A stretch of 16,933 bases of DNA, taken from Nautiliaceae bacterium. GTDB lineage: Bacteria; Campylobacterota; Campylobacteria; Campylobacterales; Nautiliaceae. The translations under genes and the position numbers were made by a program. The notes below the pieces were generated by a model. It was given only the letters and a program-made list of their open reading frames with translations, was not told the DNA's origin and did no database searches. This document shows, piece after piece, positions 5,729 through 12,913 of the stretch (its first letter is position 1; the number at the start of each line of letters is the position of its first letter). The DNA is taken from contig JALVUH010000186.1 of the NCBI GenBank assembly GCA_027035735.1, positions 1-16,933 on the forward strand, given 5' to 3'.

Positions 5729-7144
5729 TTATAAATACTCAGGCGCATCATTACTAAAAATAATTAAATCCCCTGCTTTTGTCAAATCAGCCAAAATTTT
5801 TTCTAATTTACTTTTATCCGCTAAATATACTTTATCAGTATTTAAAATATTATTATATAAAACATTTTTATTTATTTTTCCTGTAATAATAGCCAAGTCA
5901 AAAACTTCATCAATTTTTTTTGCAATTTTTTTATTCATTTCATCATTTGCTTCTACAAGACCTGGAGTAACTATCACTTTTCTTCCGGGATATTGTTTTA
6001 CTAGTTCAAAACTCTCAAGCATTCCTTCTATATTTCCATTAAAACTATCATCAATTATAATTTTCCCCCCTACTTCTATTTTTTGAAGCCTATGAGGAAT
6101 AAAAGGAAGATTTAATACTTTTTGTTTTATATATTCTATATCTTTTATAAATTCTAAAACTTGATAAATTGCCAAAGATATATTTATTGCATTAAATCCT
6201 CCTAAAATTTTTGTAATAAAATGGTATTTTTCTCCATTAATTTCTAAATCCCATTCAGTCCCATTAAGAGTAGCTTTTATATTTGAAATTTTATCTTTAA
6301 TAACTTCCACTTTTTCATTATAAGGAAGTTCATATGAAAATCCTTTTGTTAATTTAGGAGAAGCAAAAATTTCAAGTTTTGTCTGTTTGATATTATCAAG
6401 AGTTTTAAAATATTCAATATGCTGAGGTCCTATTTTGCCAAGAATGGAATACTCATTTTCCAAAAATTGAACAATTTCTTTTATATCTCCCTTCTCTCTA
6501 GCTCCAGCCTCAGTAACATAAATTTGAGTATCACTAGGTAAAGCCGTATTTATATCAAGAACTATACCTTTTAAAGTATTTACACTTCTAGGAGTTTTAT
6601 AAGTTTTAAATTTATCTTTAAGAAGTTCATAAACAAAATTTTTTATAGAAGTTTTCCCATAACTTGCTGTAATTGTTATGATTTTTGGATTAATATTTTT
6701 TAATTTTCTTTTTGCCATTGATTTGTATTTGGCAAATAATATATTTTCAACAATTTCAGAAACAATTAAAGCTAAAATAATTACTACTAATAAAGCAATT
6801 CCTGGATTATAATGAATCTTATTCATAAAAACTAAATTAAAAGTTTCAATAAACCCTAAAATTAAAAAAAATCTTCTAACTCTTTTTGTAGTATTAAGAG
6901 GTTTTTTTATTCTTCTAAACCATATCAATAAAGCCGGTAAATATCCAAAAAACAGATAAATCCAAAAAAATTTATAAGCAAAAATATAAGTAATTATAGG
7001 AATAATGAAATAAAAAATATGCCATCTTATTTTGTGAAAATGAAAAATTATACGAGAAATTTTATAGTTATACCATTGTAAAACAGTAATTAAATAAAAT
7101 CCAATAGCAAAAGTTGTAATAAAATGAACAATTAAATCAAACAT
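5729..7144 (-). CDS. murF: Membrane-anchored MurF-type Mur ligase (UDP-MurNAc-tripeptide--D-Ala-D-Ala ligase)
   Basis: A 471-residue Mur ligase family protein expected to join D-Ala-D-Ala (made by Ddl, same operon) to the UDP-MurNAc-tripeptide using ATP. Residues 1-135 hold about five hydrophobic segments in place of the soluble substrate-binding N-terminal domain of E. coli MurF. The ATPase core begins near 154: P-loop ITASYGKTS (158-166, where an Ala replaces the usual first Gly), TEAG with Glu212, TKLEIF with the probable carbamylated Lys256, GGFNAINISLAI (315-326), HRLQ (351-354) and the MurF-like DDSFNGN (365-371), then the C-terminal domain. The start overlaps the upstream hydrolase by 8 bp. 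Gene order matches murF of other Campylobacterota. The main doubt is whether the altered sites affect the exact substrate. Confidence 0.87.
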   Translation of the reverse strand: MFDLIVHFITTFAIGFYLITVLQWYNYKISRIIFHFHKIRWHIFYFIIPIITYIFAYKFFWIYLFFGYLPALLIWFRRIKKPLNTTKRVRRFFLILGFIETFNLVFMNKIHYNPGIALLVVIILALIVSEIVENILFAKYKSMAKRKLKNINPKIITITASYGKTSIKNFVYELLKDKFKTYKTPRSVNTLKGIVLDINTALPSDTQIYVTEAGAREKGDIKEIVQFLENEYSILGKIGPQHIEYFKTLDNIKQTKLEIFASPKLTKGFSYELPYNEKVEVIKDKISNIKATLNGTEWDLEINGEKYHFITKILGGFNAINISLAIYQVLEFIKDIEYIKQKVLNLPFIPHRLQKIEVGGKIIIDDSFNGNIEGMLESFELVKQYPGRKVIVTPGLVEANDEMNKKIAKKIDEVFDLAIITGKINKNVLYNNILNTDKVYLADKSKLEKILADLTKAGDLIIFSNDAPEYL

Positions 7145-7796
7145 TAATAATCCCTTTAATTAAACTTACAAAAACTAATTTTTGTGGTAAAAATAATATT
7201 GTTAAAAACAGTAAAGAATATACAAATAGATTGATTTTTTTATCTTTTGAGCATATTTTTAGAGCACTTCCAAATGACTTTTTAATCTTTCTACCTGTAA
7301 TATCTACACTATATATTTCATCAAGCAATAAATGAATAATATAACCTATAAAAACAAACATTCCTATAAGATAAGAATTTTCAATACTAAAATCAAAAAT
7401 TTTATAAAAAATAAAAGAACTAATAAACCAAAACAAAAAAGCACTAGGAATTGAATGTATCATTCCTCTATGTCTAGTTGTTTTTTTGAAAATATAAAAA
7501 ATTAAAGCAGTAAAAAGATTAATCCCAACCCAAATAAAAATCATCTCCAATATTTTTAGATGATTTATATATTTATAAATAACCAAAAATGAGATTATAT
7601 TAGCAAATACAAAATGCATTATTTTAAGAGGAGTTGATTTATCATGATCAATATCAGGTAAAATACCCCCTATAATAGTAGCTCCAAAACAAAAAAGAGT
7701 AGTTTTTGTATCAATATTTGCATTCATAGCAAGTAAAGAAGAAAAAACAGCTCCGCTTAAAGCTGCAACATTCAAATGAGTTGAAAAATTTGCCAC
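7137..7796 (-). CDS. YdjM-like membrane-bound metal-dependent hydrolase
   Basis: A 219-residue integral membrane protein of the YdjM/DUF457 family (annotated as LexA-regulated or membrane-bound metal-dependent hydrolase). The conserved polar residues sit between membrane helices: His7 (NFSTHLN), GGILPDIDHDKS (Asp48, Asp50, His51), TTRHRGMIHS (Arg108, His109, His114) and YIIHLLLDEI (His155, Asp159). Together they resemble a membrane-embedded metal site; no substrate is established for the family. The start codon is GTG directly after the acylphosphatase TAA, with AAGG 6 nt upstream inside that gene. The 3' end overlaps murF by 8 bp. A homologue occupies the same place beside murF in Campylobacter, as I recall. 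Confidence 0.88.
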   Translation of the reverse strand: MANFSTHLNVAALSGAVFSSLLAMNANIDTKTTLFCFGATIIGGILPDIDHDKSTPLKIMHFVFANIISFLVIYKYINHLKILEMIFIWVGINLFTALIFYIFKKTTRHRGMIHSIPSAFLFWFISSFIFYKIFDFSIENSYLIGMFVFIGYIIHLLLDEIYSVDITGRKIKKSFGSALKICSKDKKINLFVYSLLFLTILFLPQKLVFVSLIKGIINV

Positions 7797-8069
7797 TTAA
7801 TACCTTATTTCAAAATCATCAAATTCCATATAAGGAATTTCTTCATATTCAATATTTCTAACTTCACTAAAAGGAGAACCTTCTTCTAAGATTTTTATGA
7901 ATTCTTTAAATCTATCTTCATTTTCTATATTAGCAACAGCTTCAACTCTTCCATCAATTAAATTTTTAACATAACCTTTAAAACCATGTTTTCTTGCATT
8001 TTCACTTACATATGCCCTATATCCAACTCCTTGTACTCTTCCTGATACTAAAAATCTATAAGTTTTCAC
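7797..8069 (-). CDS. acyP: Acylphosphatase
   Basis: A complete 90-residue acylphosphatase, which hydrolyses carboxyl-phosphate bonds such as those in acetyl phosphate or carbamoyl phosphate. The catalytic loop VSGRVQGVGYRAYV is intact with the phosphate-binding Arg18, and the catalytic Asn is Asn36 in GYVKNLIDGRVEA. Length and fold order are typical for this small ferredoxin-like alpha/beta family. The start is a GTG whose first base is shared with the last base of the ddl TAG stop; AAAGG lies 6 nt upstream within ddl. The next gene starts directly after its stop codon. Its role within a cell-wall operon is unclear; a general metabolite-repair function is the simplest view. Confidence 0.95.
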   Translation of the reverse strand: MKTYRFLVSGRVQGVGYRAYVSENARKHGFKGYVKNLIDGRVEAVANIENEDRFKEFIKILEEGSPFSEVRNIEYEEIPYMEFDDFEIRY

Positions 8070-9100
8070 TATTTACCTTTTGCCATTTGGATTTTATTTA
8101 TATATTGATAATCAATAACAATCTCTTTTTCTTTTTTTAAATTTTTTGCAAGTTTTTCCAATACAACTTCAAAATCATCAAATAAATAATTTGCCAAACT
8201 ACCAGGAATTGGATTAATTTCATTTAAATAAATTATATCATCTTTTAAGAAAAAATCACATCTTATTAATGCATTTTCAAACTCATTTTCATATATTTTT
8301 TTAAAATTTTCTTTTAGTCTTTCTTCTAAATCTTTATCAACTTCATTTAAATTAATCTCTTTTCTAGAAAAATCCATATATTTTTTTTCAAAATCCAAAA
8401 ACTCTTTTTTTTCAACTTTTTCAACTTTACTGAAAATCCAATCATCTGCTAAACATCCTGCTAGATTATACTCTTCTACTCCTTCAATAAAAGGTTCAAC
8501 TATTATTAAATCATCAAATTCTCTTGCTACATCAAAAGCATAATTAAATTCATCTTGATTTTTTACAACACTAACTCCAATACTACTTCCAAGTCTAGCT
8601 GGTTTTATAATAATTGGAAAATCAAATTTTGTTTTTGGCTTATTTATTATTTCATATTCTATTACTTCAACTCCTCTTAACTTTGCATAAGCTTTTGTTA
8701 AAACTTTATTATAACTTATAGCACAACTTTCAATATTTGGAGTAATTGCTTTTATATTAAAAAATTCAAGCATTCCTGGGAGTTTCCCATCTTCTCCGTC
8801 TCTTCCATGAATTAAATTAATTGCAACATCAAAATCTATTGCTTCTTCTTTTTTAAACAAACCTTTTTTATATTTAAATCCTCCCTTTGTAATTTCTAAT
8901 TTAATTGAATTTTTATATTCTCCAGTTGAAAAAAATTTACTTTTCATATTTTCTTTTTCTATTAAATAAAAATCTCTATTTTTATCCACAAATACAAATT
9001 TTAAATTATGCTTTTTTATCTTATCTTTTAAAGTTATAGCACTTACTATTGAAATTTCATGCTCAAAACTACTTCCTCCAAAAATTATTAAAAATGTCAT
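8069..9100 (-). CDS. ddl: D-alanine--D-alanine ligase
   Basis: A 343-residue ATP-grasp enzyme that makes the D-Ala-D-Ala dipeptide used by MurF two genes further on. Diagnostic sites are FGGSSFEHEIS (8-17, substrate-binding Glu), HGRDGEDGKLPGMLE (98-112), the ATP-binding KPARLGSSIGVSVV (166-179), VEPFIEGVEEYNLAG, and the metal-binding RCDFFL...YLNEINPIPG (Asp282, Glu294, Asn296). The final motif reads NEINPIPGS rather than the common NEINTxPGM. The ATG overlaps the ruvA TGA (ATGA), and GGAGG, encoded by the last ruvA codons, lies 5 nt upstream. There is no sign of a vancomycin-resistance-type (D-Lac) ligase context. Confidence 0.96.
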   Translation of the reverse strand: MTFLIIFGGSSFEHEISIVSAITLKDKIKKHNLKFVFVDKNRDFYLIEKENMKSKFFSTGEYKNSIKLEITKGGFKYKKGLFKKEEAIDFDVAINLIHGRDGEDGKLPGMLEFFNIKAITPNIESCAISYNKVLTKAYAKLRGVEVIEYEIINKPKTKFDFPIIIKPARLGSSIGVSVVKNQDEFNYAFDVAREFDDLIIVEPFIEGVEEYNLAGCLADDWIFSKVEKVEKKEFLDFEKKYMDFSRKEINLNEVDKDLEERLKENFKKIYENEFENALIRCDFFLKDDIIYLNEINPIPGSLANYLFDDFEVVLEKLAKNLKKEKEIVIDYQYINKIQMAKGK

Positions 9101-9648
9101 TTTCTTCCTCCAAGTCTTTTTAATGCTGTTTTTATAAGCTCTTCTACGCTTCCTTTTTCACCTTGCAATACTTTTAAAATATCATTCCTTTTAAATCCTA
9201 AATTTTCAAGTGCAATTATAGCCTGAGTTAATTCATTATTTAAATTTTCGGTTTCAAATTCTCCCATTTCTACTATTATTCTTTTTGCAGATTTAGGACC
9301 TATACCAGGAACCTTTTTTAAAGCATTTATATCACCATTTTGTACAGCATTTATAAATTCTTCTGGAGTCATAGTAGAGATTATTCCAAGAGCTGCTTTT
9401 GGACCTACCCCATTTATTTTAAGCAAGCAATCAAAGAGTTTTTTTTCATTTTTATTTAAAAATCCATAAAGAGTATATTCGTTTTCTTTTATTATTTCAG
9501 TTATTAAAAAAAGAGCATTTTTTCCTTTTTCTAGTTTTGAAAAATTCATTAATGAAATATTTATTTCATAAATAATGCCACTATTAGTTTTTAAATAAAT
9601 TTTCCCATTATCTTTATCAAAAATTTCTCCTTCAATTGCATATATCAT
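9097..9648 (-). CDS. ruvA: Holliday junction branch migration protein RuvA
   Basis: A 183-residue RuvA, the DNA-binding tetramer that recognises Holliday junctions and loads the RuvB motor. It has the N-terminal OB fold (MIYAIEGEIF onwards), two helix-hairpin-helix motifs (INGVGPKAALGI and VPGIGPKSAKRII), and the C-terminal RuvB-interacting three-helix domain ending GSVEELIKTALKRLGG. Two tandem ATGs occur at 9651 and 9648. I favour the second because AAAGG (9659-9655) is 6 nt from it and only 3 nt from the first, and because RuvA proteins usually begin Met-Ile. The start overlaps the DUF342 gene by 17 bp. ruvB is not in the window, and ruvA sits here among cell-wall genes, as in Campylobacter. 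Confidence 0.95.
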   Translation of the reverse strand: MIYAIEGEIFDKDNGKIYLKTNSGIIYEINISLMNFSKLEKGKNALFLITEIIKENEYTLYGFLNKNEKKLFDCLLKINGVGPKAALGIISTMTPEEFINAVQNGDINALKKVPGIGPKSAKRIIVEMGEFETENLNNELTQAIIALENLGFKRNDILKVLQGEKGSVEELIKTALKRLGGRK

Positions 9649-11476
9649 CATTCACCTTTATTTTTACTATTTTTAGATTGTCCTCATCTTTTAATTTAAA
9701 ACCACATTTTCCTTCATTTCCTTTTGTATCATATACAATTTTAACGGGAGGTTCAATAAGTTCAAATAAAATTCTATTAAAAGGTCTCCAAGAATCATTA
9801 GATAAAATTTTTGCAGTATAAATTCCACTTTGAAGATATTCTAAAGTAGCTAAAATATTTTCTTTTTCCTTATTTAGTAATTTAATTTCGGTTTTATAAT
9901 TTTCTAATTTATCTAATAATTCTTTAAATTCTTTAAGTTTTTTTAAAATAACACCAGATGTTTTTTTATTATGCTTTTTATTGTCTAAATAAATAGACTT
10001 ATATTCATTCATAGTATCTTTTACGGATAAATAAATCTCTTTTAATTTATTAAATTCTCTTGTTTTTATATTGATATATTGATTAATCTCTTTTAATTCC
10101 TTTTCTAATTTTTCTGGATCTATATCTTTTAATACTCTTTTTGGAGAAATAGCAAGCAAATTTTCTTCTCCTTTTTGTTGACAAATAATAATTTTTTCAC
10201 TTGCAAAAAATTTATTATGTGAGAGTAAATTATTTATTTTTATTTTTTTTGCATAGACTATTCCACCCAAAGCCAAATCTATCTCTATTTCATCAGCTCT
10301 TACTCTTCCTCCTTCAAGTCTATTAATTTTAAGTTTTTTCGCTTTAACTTCTCCTTTGTGAACATTTATAAAACCTTCATCTGTAATAATTTTTGAATTT
10401 TTATGAGTTTGTCCTTCAATTTTTAATTTTTTAGATTTTACTTTTGCTTTATTTCCTACATTTCCTTTTACATAAAGCTCTGTAGTTTCTACTATCATAT
10501 TATCCATAATAGCTTCTTTTAAAGCATCTTTTTCTTTTACATGAAGTTTCACATCACTTTTATCTGCGTCTTTTACATTTCCTGTTTTTAGATTAATCTG
10601 TCTAATTTCCATTTCATCTTTTATAATAAATTTACCATCTTCTTTTGTTATATACCCATCTCTTTTTGCAATAAACATTACTTTTTCATCTGTAACTTTT
10701 TTCTCTATTGTTTTTTCATCAAATAAAATTTCTGGAATTGCAAAATTTGTAATTTTCTCAACTTTTATAATTTTACCTCTACAATCTCTACCATTTTTTC
10801 CTTCTTTTGGCAAAATAATTTCAATAACTACATCATCTTTTTTAACAGGAAAAATTAATCTTTTTTCATCTTTTGTCTTTTTGAAATGATAAATTACTTT
10901 TCCTCTTACACTTGGAATAGGATCTATTCCTTTACACAATTTGATTTTAAAATCATTATTTAATTTCTCTTCTATCAAAAGAAGACTTTGAAGTTTTTTA
11001 ATATCTTCATCCATTAAATCAAAAATCTCTATAAGTAAAGAATTTCTTATCTTTTTTTTATTAAGTTCATATTTAATTGTGTCATAGATATTATTTACTT
11101 TTATAACACTATTTTTTGAAACAATATATTCTGCATATGTAAACAAGTCATTTACTTTCATCTCTCCTAATAATTCAAACCTTAAATTTGGCTTATATTT
11201 TATAACTTCAATTTCATAAATTTGTTTAATCTCTGCTTCTTCATTAATCAAATTCTCTTCAATCAAAAATTTGTTTAAAGTCTCTTTATCTGCTTCTATA
11301 AAATCTTCTCCTGGAAATTTTACATATGTTTTATAAGAAAGTAACTTAAAATCAAGTGAAGATATAGGTAAATTATACTCCTTTGCTATTTTTAATAATT
11401 CTTCATTTACATTTTCAGTAAGTAAAACTTTTGATTCAAAATCTTTTTTTTTGTCTTTTTTAAAAAATATACCCAT
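9632..11476 (-). CDS. DUF342 / FapA-like (flagellar assembly protein A family) protein
   Basis: A 614-residue cytoplasmic protein, first gene of the minus-strand block. The N-terminal 180 residues are mixed alpha/beta. The centre (about 185-300) has the conserved GIDPIPSVRGKV, ILPKEGKNGRDCRGK and a DGYI segment of the FapA/DUF342 family. Residues 333-430 contain repeated short strands (VKGNVGNKAKVKSKKLKIEG and similar) typical of a right-handed beta-helix. Residues 452-548 form a long Lys/Glu-rich coiled coil, followed by a C-terminal beta domain. FapA is linked to polar flagellar assembly in Vibrio; the role here is unproven. The ATG is preceded by AAAAGG at 9 nt. A promoter is likely in the 28-bp gap to murJ. 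Confidence 0.88.
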   Translation of the reverse strand: MGIFFKKDKKKDFESKVLLTENVNEELLKIAKEYNLPISSLDFKLLSYKTYVKFPGEDFIEADKETLNKFLIEENLINEEAEIKQIYEIEVIKYKPNLRFELLGEMKVNDLFTYAEYIVSKNSVIKVNNIYDTIKYELNKKKIRNSLLIEIFDLMDEDIKKLQSLLLIEEKLNNDFKIKLCKGIDPIPSVRGKVIYHFKKTKDEKRLIFPVKKDDVVIEIILPKEGKNGRDCRGKIIKVEKITNFAIPEILFDEKTIEKKVTDEKVMFIAKRDGYITKEDGKFIIKDEMEIRQINLKTGNVKDADKSDVKLHVKEKDALKEAIMDNMIVETTELYVKGNVGNKAKVKSKKLKIEGQTHKNSKIITDEGFINVHKGEVKAKKLKINRLEGGRVRADEIEIDLALGGIVYAKKIKINNLLSHNKFFASEKIIICQQKGEENLLAISPKRVLKDIDPEKLEKELKEINQYINIKTREFNKLKEIYLSVKDTMNEYKSIYLDNKKHNKKTSGVILKKLKEFKELLDKLENYKTEIKLLNKEKENILATLEYLQSGIYTAKILSNDSWRPFNRILFELIEPPVKIVYDTKGNEGKCGFKLKDEDNLKIVKIKVNDDICN

Positions 11477-11504
11477 ATCTTTATACCTTTTGGTAAAATT
11501 CTAT
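11477..11504. promoter_or_regulatory. Overlapping divergent promoters between DUF342 operon and murJ
   Basis: Only 28 bp separate the two start codons. On the plus strand, TTTTGGTAAAAT (11488-11499) provides a -10-like TAAAAT at 11494-11499. On the minus strand, TAGAAT (11503-11498) is a -10 candidate, with AAAAGG (11491-11486) serving as the ribosome binding site for the DUF342 gene. The two -10 boxes overlap, so the promoters probably compete. The assignment rests on position and similarity to the 1464-1475 element. Confidence 0.5.
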
Positions 11505-12890
11505 ATGCTAAAATCAATTATAATAAATTTTCTAGGAATATTTAATTCCAGAATTCTTGGATTTATTCGCGATTTGTTAAGTGCTTATATACTTGGTGCA
11601 AATATTTATTCTGATATATTTTTTGTCGCATTTAAATTTCCTAATCTTTTTAGAAGAATATTTGCCGAAGGTGCTTTTGAACAAAGCTTTTTACCTTCTT
11701 TTGCAAAATCAACATATAAACCCGTTTTTGCATTTAAAGTTTTTATTTTTATGTTTGCAATTATACTTATTTTGAGCCTTATTGTAACAATTTTTTCCCA
11801 TCAAATAACAAATATTTTGGCATATGGATTTAATAGTTATGAAAAAAAACTTGCTGCACCATTAGTTGCCATTAATTTTTGGTATTTAGATTTAATTTTT
11901 ATTGTAGCTTTTCTTGCTAGTCTTTTAAGATATAAAAAACATTTTGCAACCTCTGCATTTTCAACGGCCCTTTTAAACATTTCTTTTATTGGTGCTTTAC
12001 TCTTAGCTATGAATAAACCTAAAGAAGAGATAATTTTTTATATGAGTATAGGGGTAATAATAGGAGGAATTGCACAAGTTATTGTTCATTTAATTGCTTC
12101 TAAAAAATATGGAATATTAAAACTTTTATATATAGGCGCTAAAAGTAAAAAAAATGCAGATATAACTATATTTAAAAAACATTTTTTGCCATCGGTACTG
12201 GGAAATTCAACCGCTCAAATTTCTGCTTTTATAGATACATGGCTTGCTACATTTTTAAGTGCAGGGAGCATTAGTTATTTATATTATGCAAATAGACTTT
12301 TTCAACTCCCTTTTGCTTTATTTGCAATTGCTACTTCTACTGTGCTTTTTCCTCATATTACAAAAGCAATTGAACTAAAAAAGTATAAAGAAGCAGAAGA
12401 AAAAATGAAAAAAGCATTTTGGTTTTTGTTTTATTTTTTAATTTTAGCTTTTATATTTGCTGTAATAAATTCAAAAGAGATAGTAAAACTTCTTTTTCAA
12501 AGAGGTGCTTTTAGTTATAAAGATACAATTGAAACTTCTTATGTATTGATTATGTATATGATTGGACTTATTCCTTTTGGACTTAATAAACTTTTCTCTT
12601 CATACCTTTATGCAACTCATAAGCACCTTAAATCTGCCAAATTTTCTGCAATTTCTCTTATAGTTAATATAATTTTTAGTATTATTTTGATTTACCCTCT
12701 AAAAGTTTTAGGATTAGCACTAGCAACAAGTCTTGGAGGGATAGTGCTTTTTTATTTAACCTTAAAAGAGTATGGATTTAATAACTTTTTAAAACTTTTT
12801 GAAAAAAAATATGTTTTTATTTTTATTGGAGTTATAATTTTATCTATTGTGATTTCTATAACATTTAAATATATTTTTCATTTGTTATAA
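11505..12890 (+). CDS. murJ: Lipid II flippase MurJ
   Basis: A 461-residue polytopic protein of the MurJ/MviN family within the MOP superfamily, with about 14 hydrophobic segments. It flips lipid II across the inner membrane. The N-terminus carries the family signature SRILGFIRDLLSAYILGA, followed by FFVAFKFPNLFRRIFAEGAFEQSFLPSFA with the conserved Arg pair and acidic residue. Later segments such as LPFALFAIATSTVLFPHI and LLFQRGAF also match. I chose ATG 11505 because family similarity begins there; an in-frame ATG at 11451 would add 18 residues that are antisense to the DUF342 start. No Shine-Dalgarno sequence precedes 11505, and the -10-like box ends 5 nt upstream, suggesting a leaderless transcript. 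cysS follows after 23 bp. Confidence 0.93.
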   Translation: MLKSIIINFLGIFNSRILGFIRDLLSAYILGANIYSDIFFVAFKFPNLFRRIFAEGAFEQSFLPSFAKSTYKPVFAFKVFIFMFAIILILSLIVTIFSHQITNILAYGFNSYEKKLAAPLVAINFWYLDLIFIVAFLASLLRYKKHFATSAFSTALLNISFIGALLLAMNKPKEEIIFYMSIGVIIGGIAQVIVHLIASKKYGILKLLYIGAKSKKNADITIFKKHFLPSVLGNSTAQISAFIDTWLATFLSAGSISYLYYANRLFQLPFALFAIATSTVLFPHITKAIELKKYKEAEEKMKKAFWFLFYFLILAFIFAVINSKEIVKLLFQRGAFSYKDTIETSYVLIMYMIGLIPFGLNKLFSSYLYATHKHLKSAKFSAISLIVNIIFSIILIYPLKVLGLALATSLGGIVLFYLTLKEYGFNNFLKLFEKKYVFIFIGVIILSIVISITFKYIFHLL

Positions 12891-12913
12891 TTGCGCAAAT
12901 TAAAGGAGTTAAT
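12886..12913 (+). promoter_or_regulatory. Compact cysS promoter and ribosome binding site overlapping the murJ stop
   Basis: A consensus-like TATAAT at 12886-12891, preceded by TTTGT as in an extended -10, overlaps the murJ TAA (12888-12890). A start point near 12898 would give a leader of about 16 nt. AAGGAG (12903-12908) lies 5 nt before ATG 12914. cysS could therefore be transcribed both from murJ and from its own promoter. Confidence 0.5.

Noticed and set aside
8069..9100. Van-type D-Ala-D-Lac ligase and glycopeptide-resistance cluster
   Set aside because: The motifs and operon context fit a housekeeping Ddl; no vanH- or vanX-like genes are present.
9636..9821. 61-codon plus-strand ORF at the 3' end of the DUF342 gene
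   Set aside because: It is antisense to the conserved C-terminal coding sequence and has no supporting signals.
11581..11775. 64-codon plus-strand ORF within murJ
   Set aside because: It is an out-of-frame shadow of murJ; its hydrophobic composition follows from the underlying membrane-protein codons.
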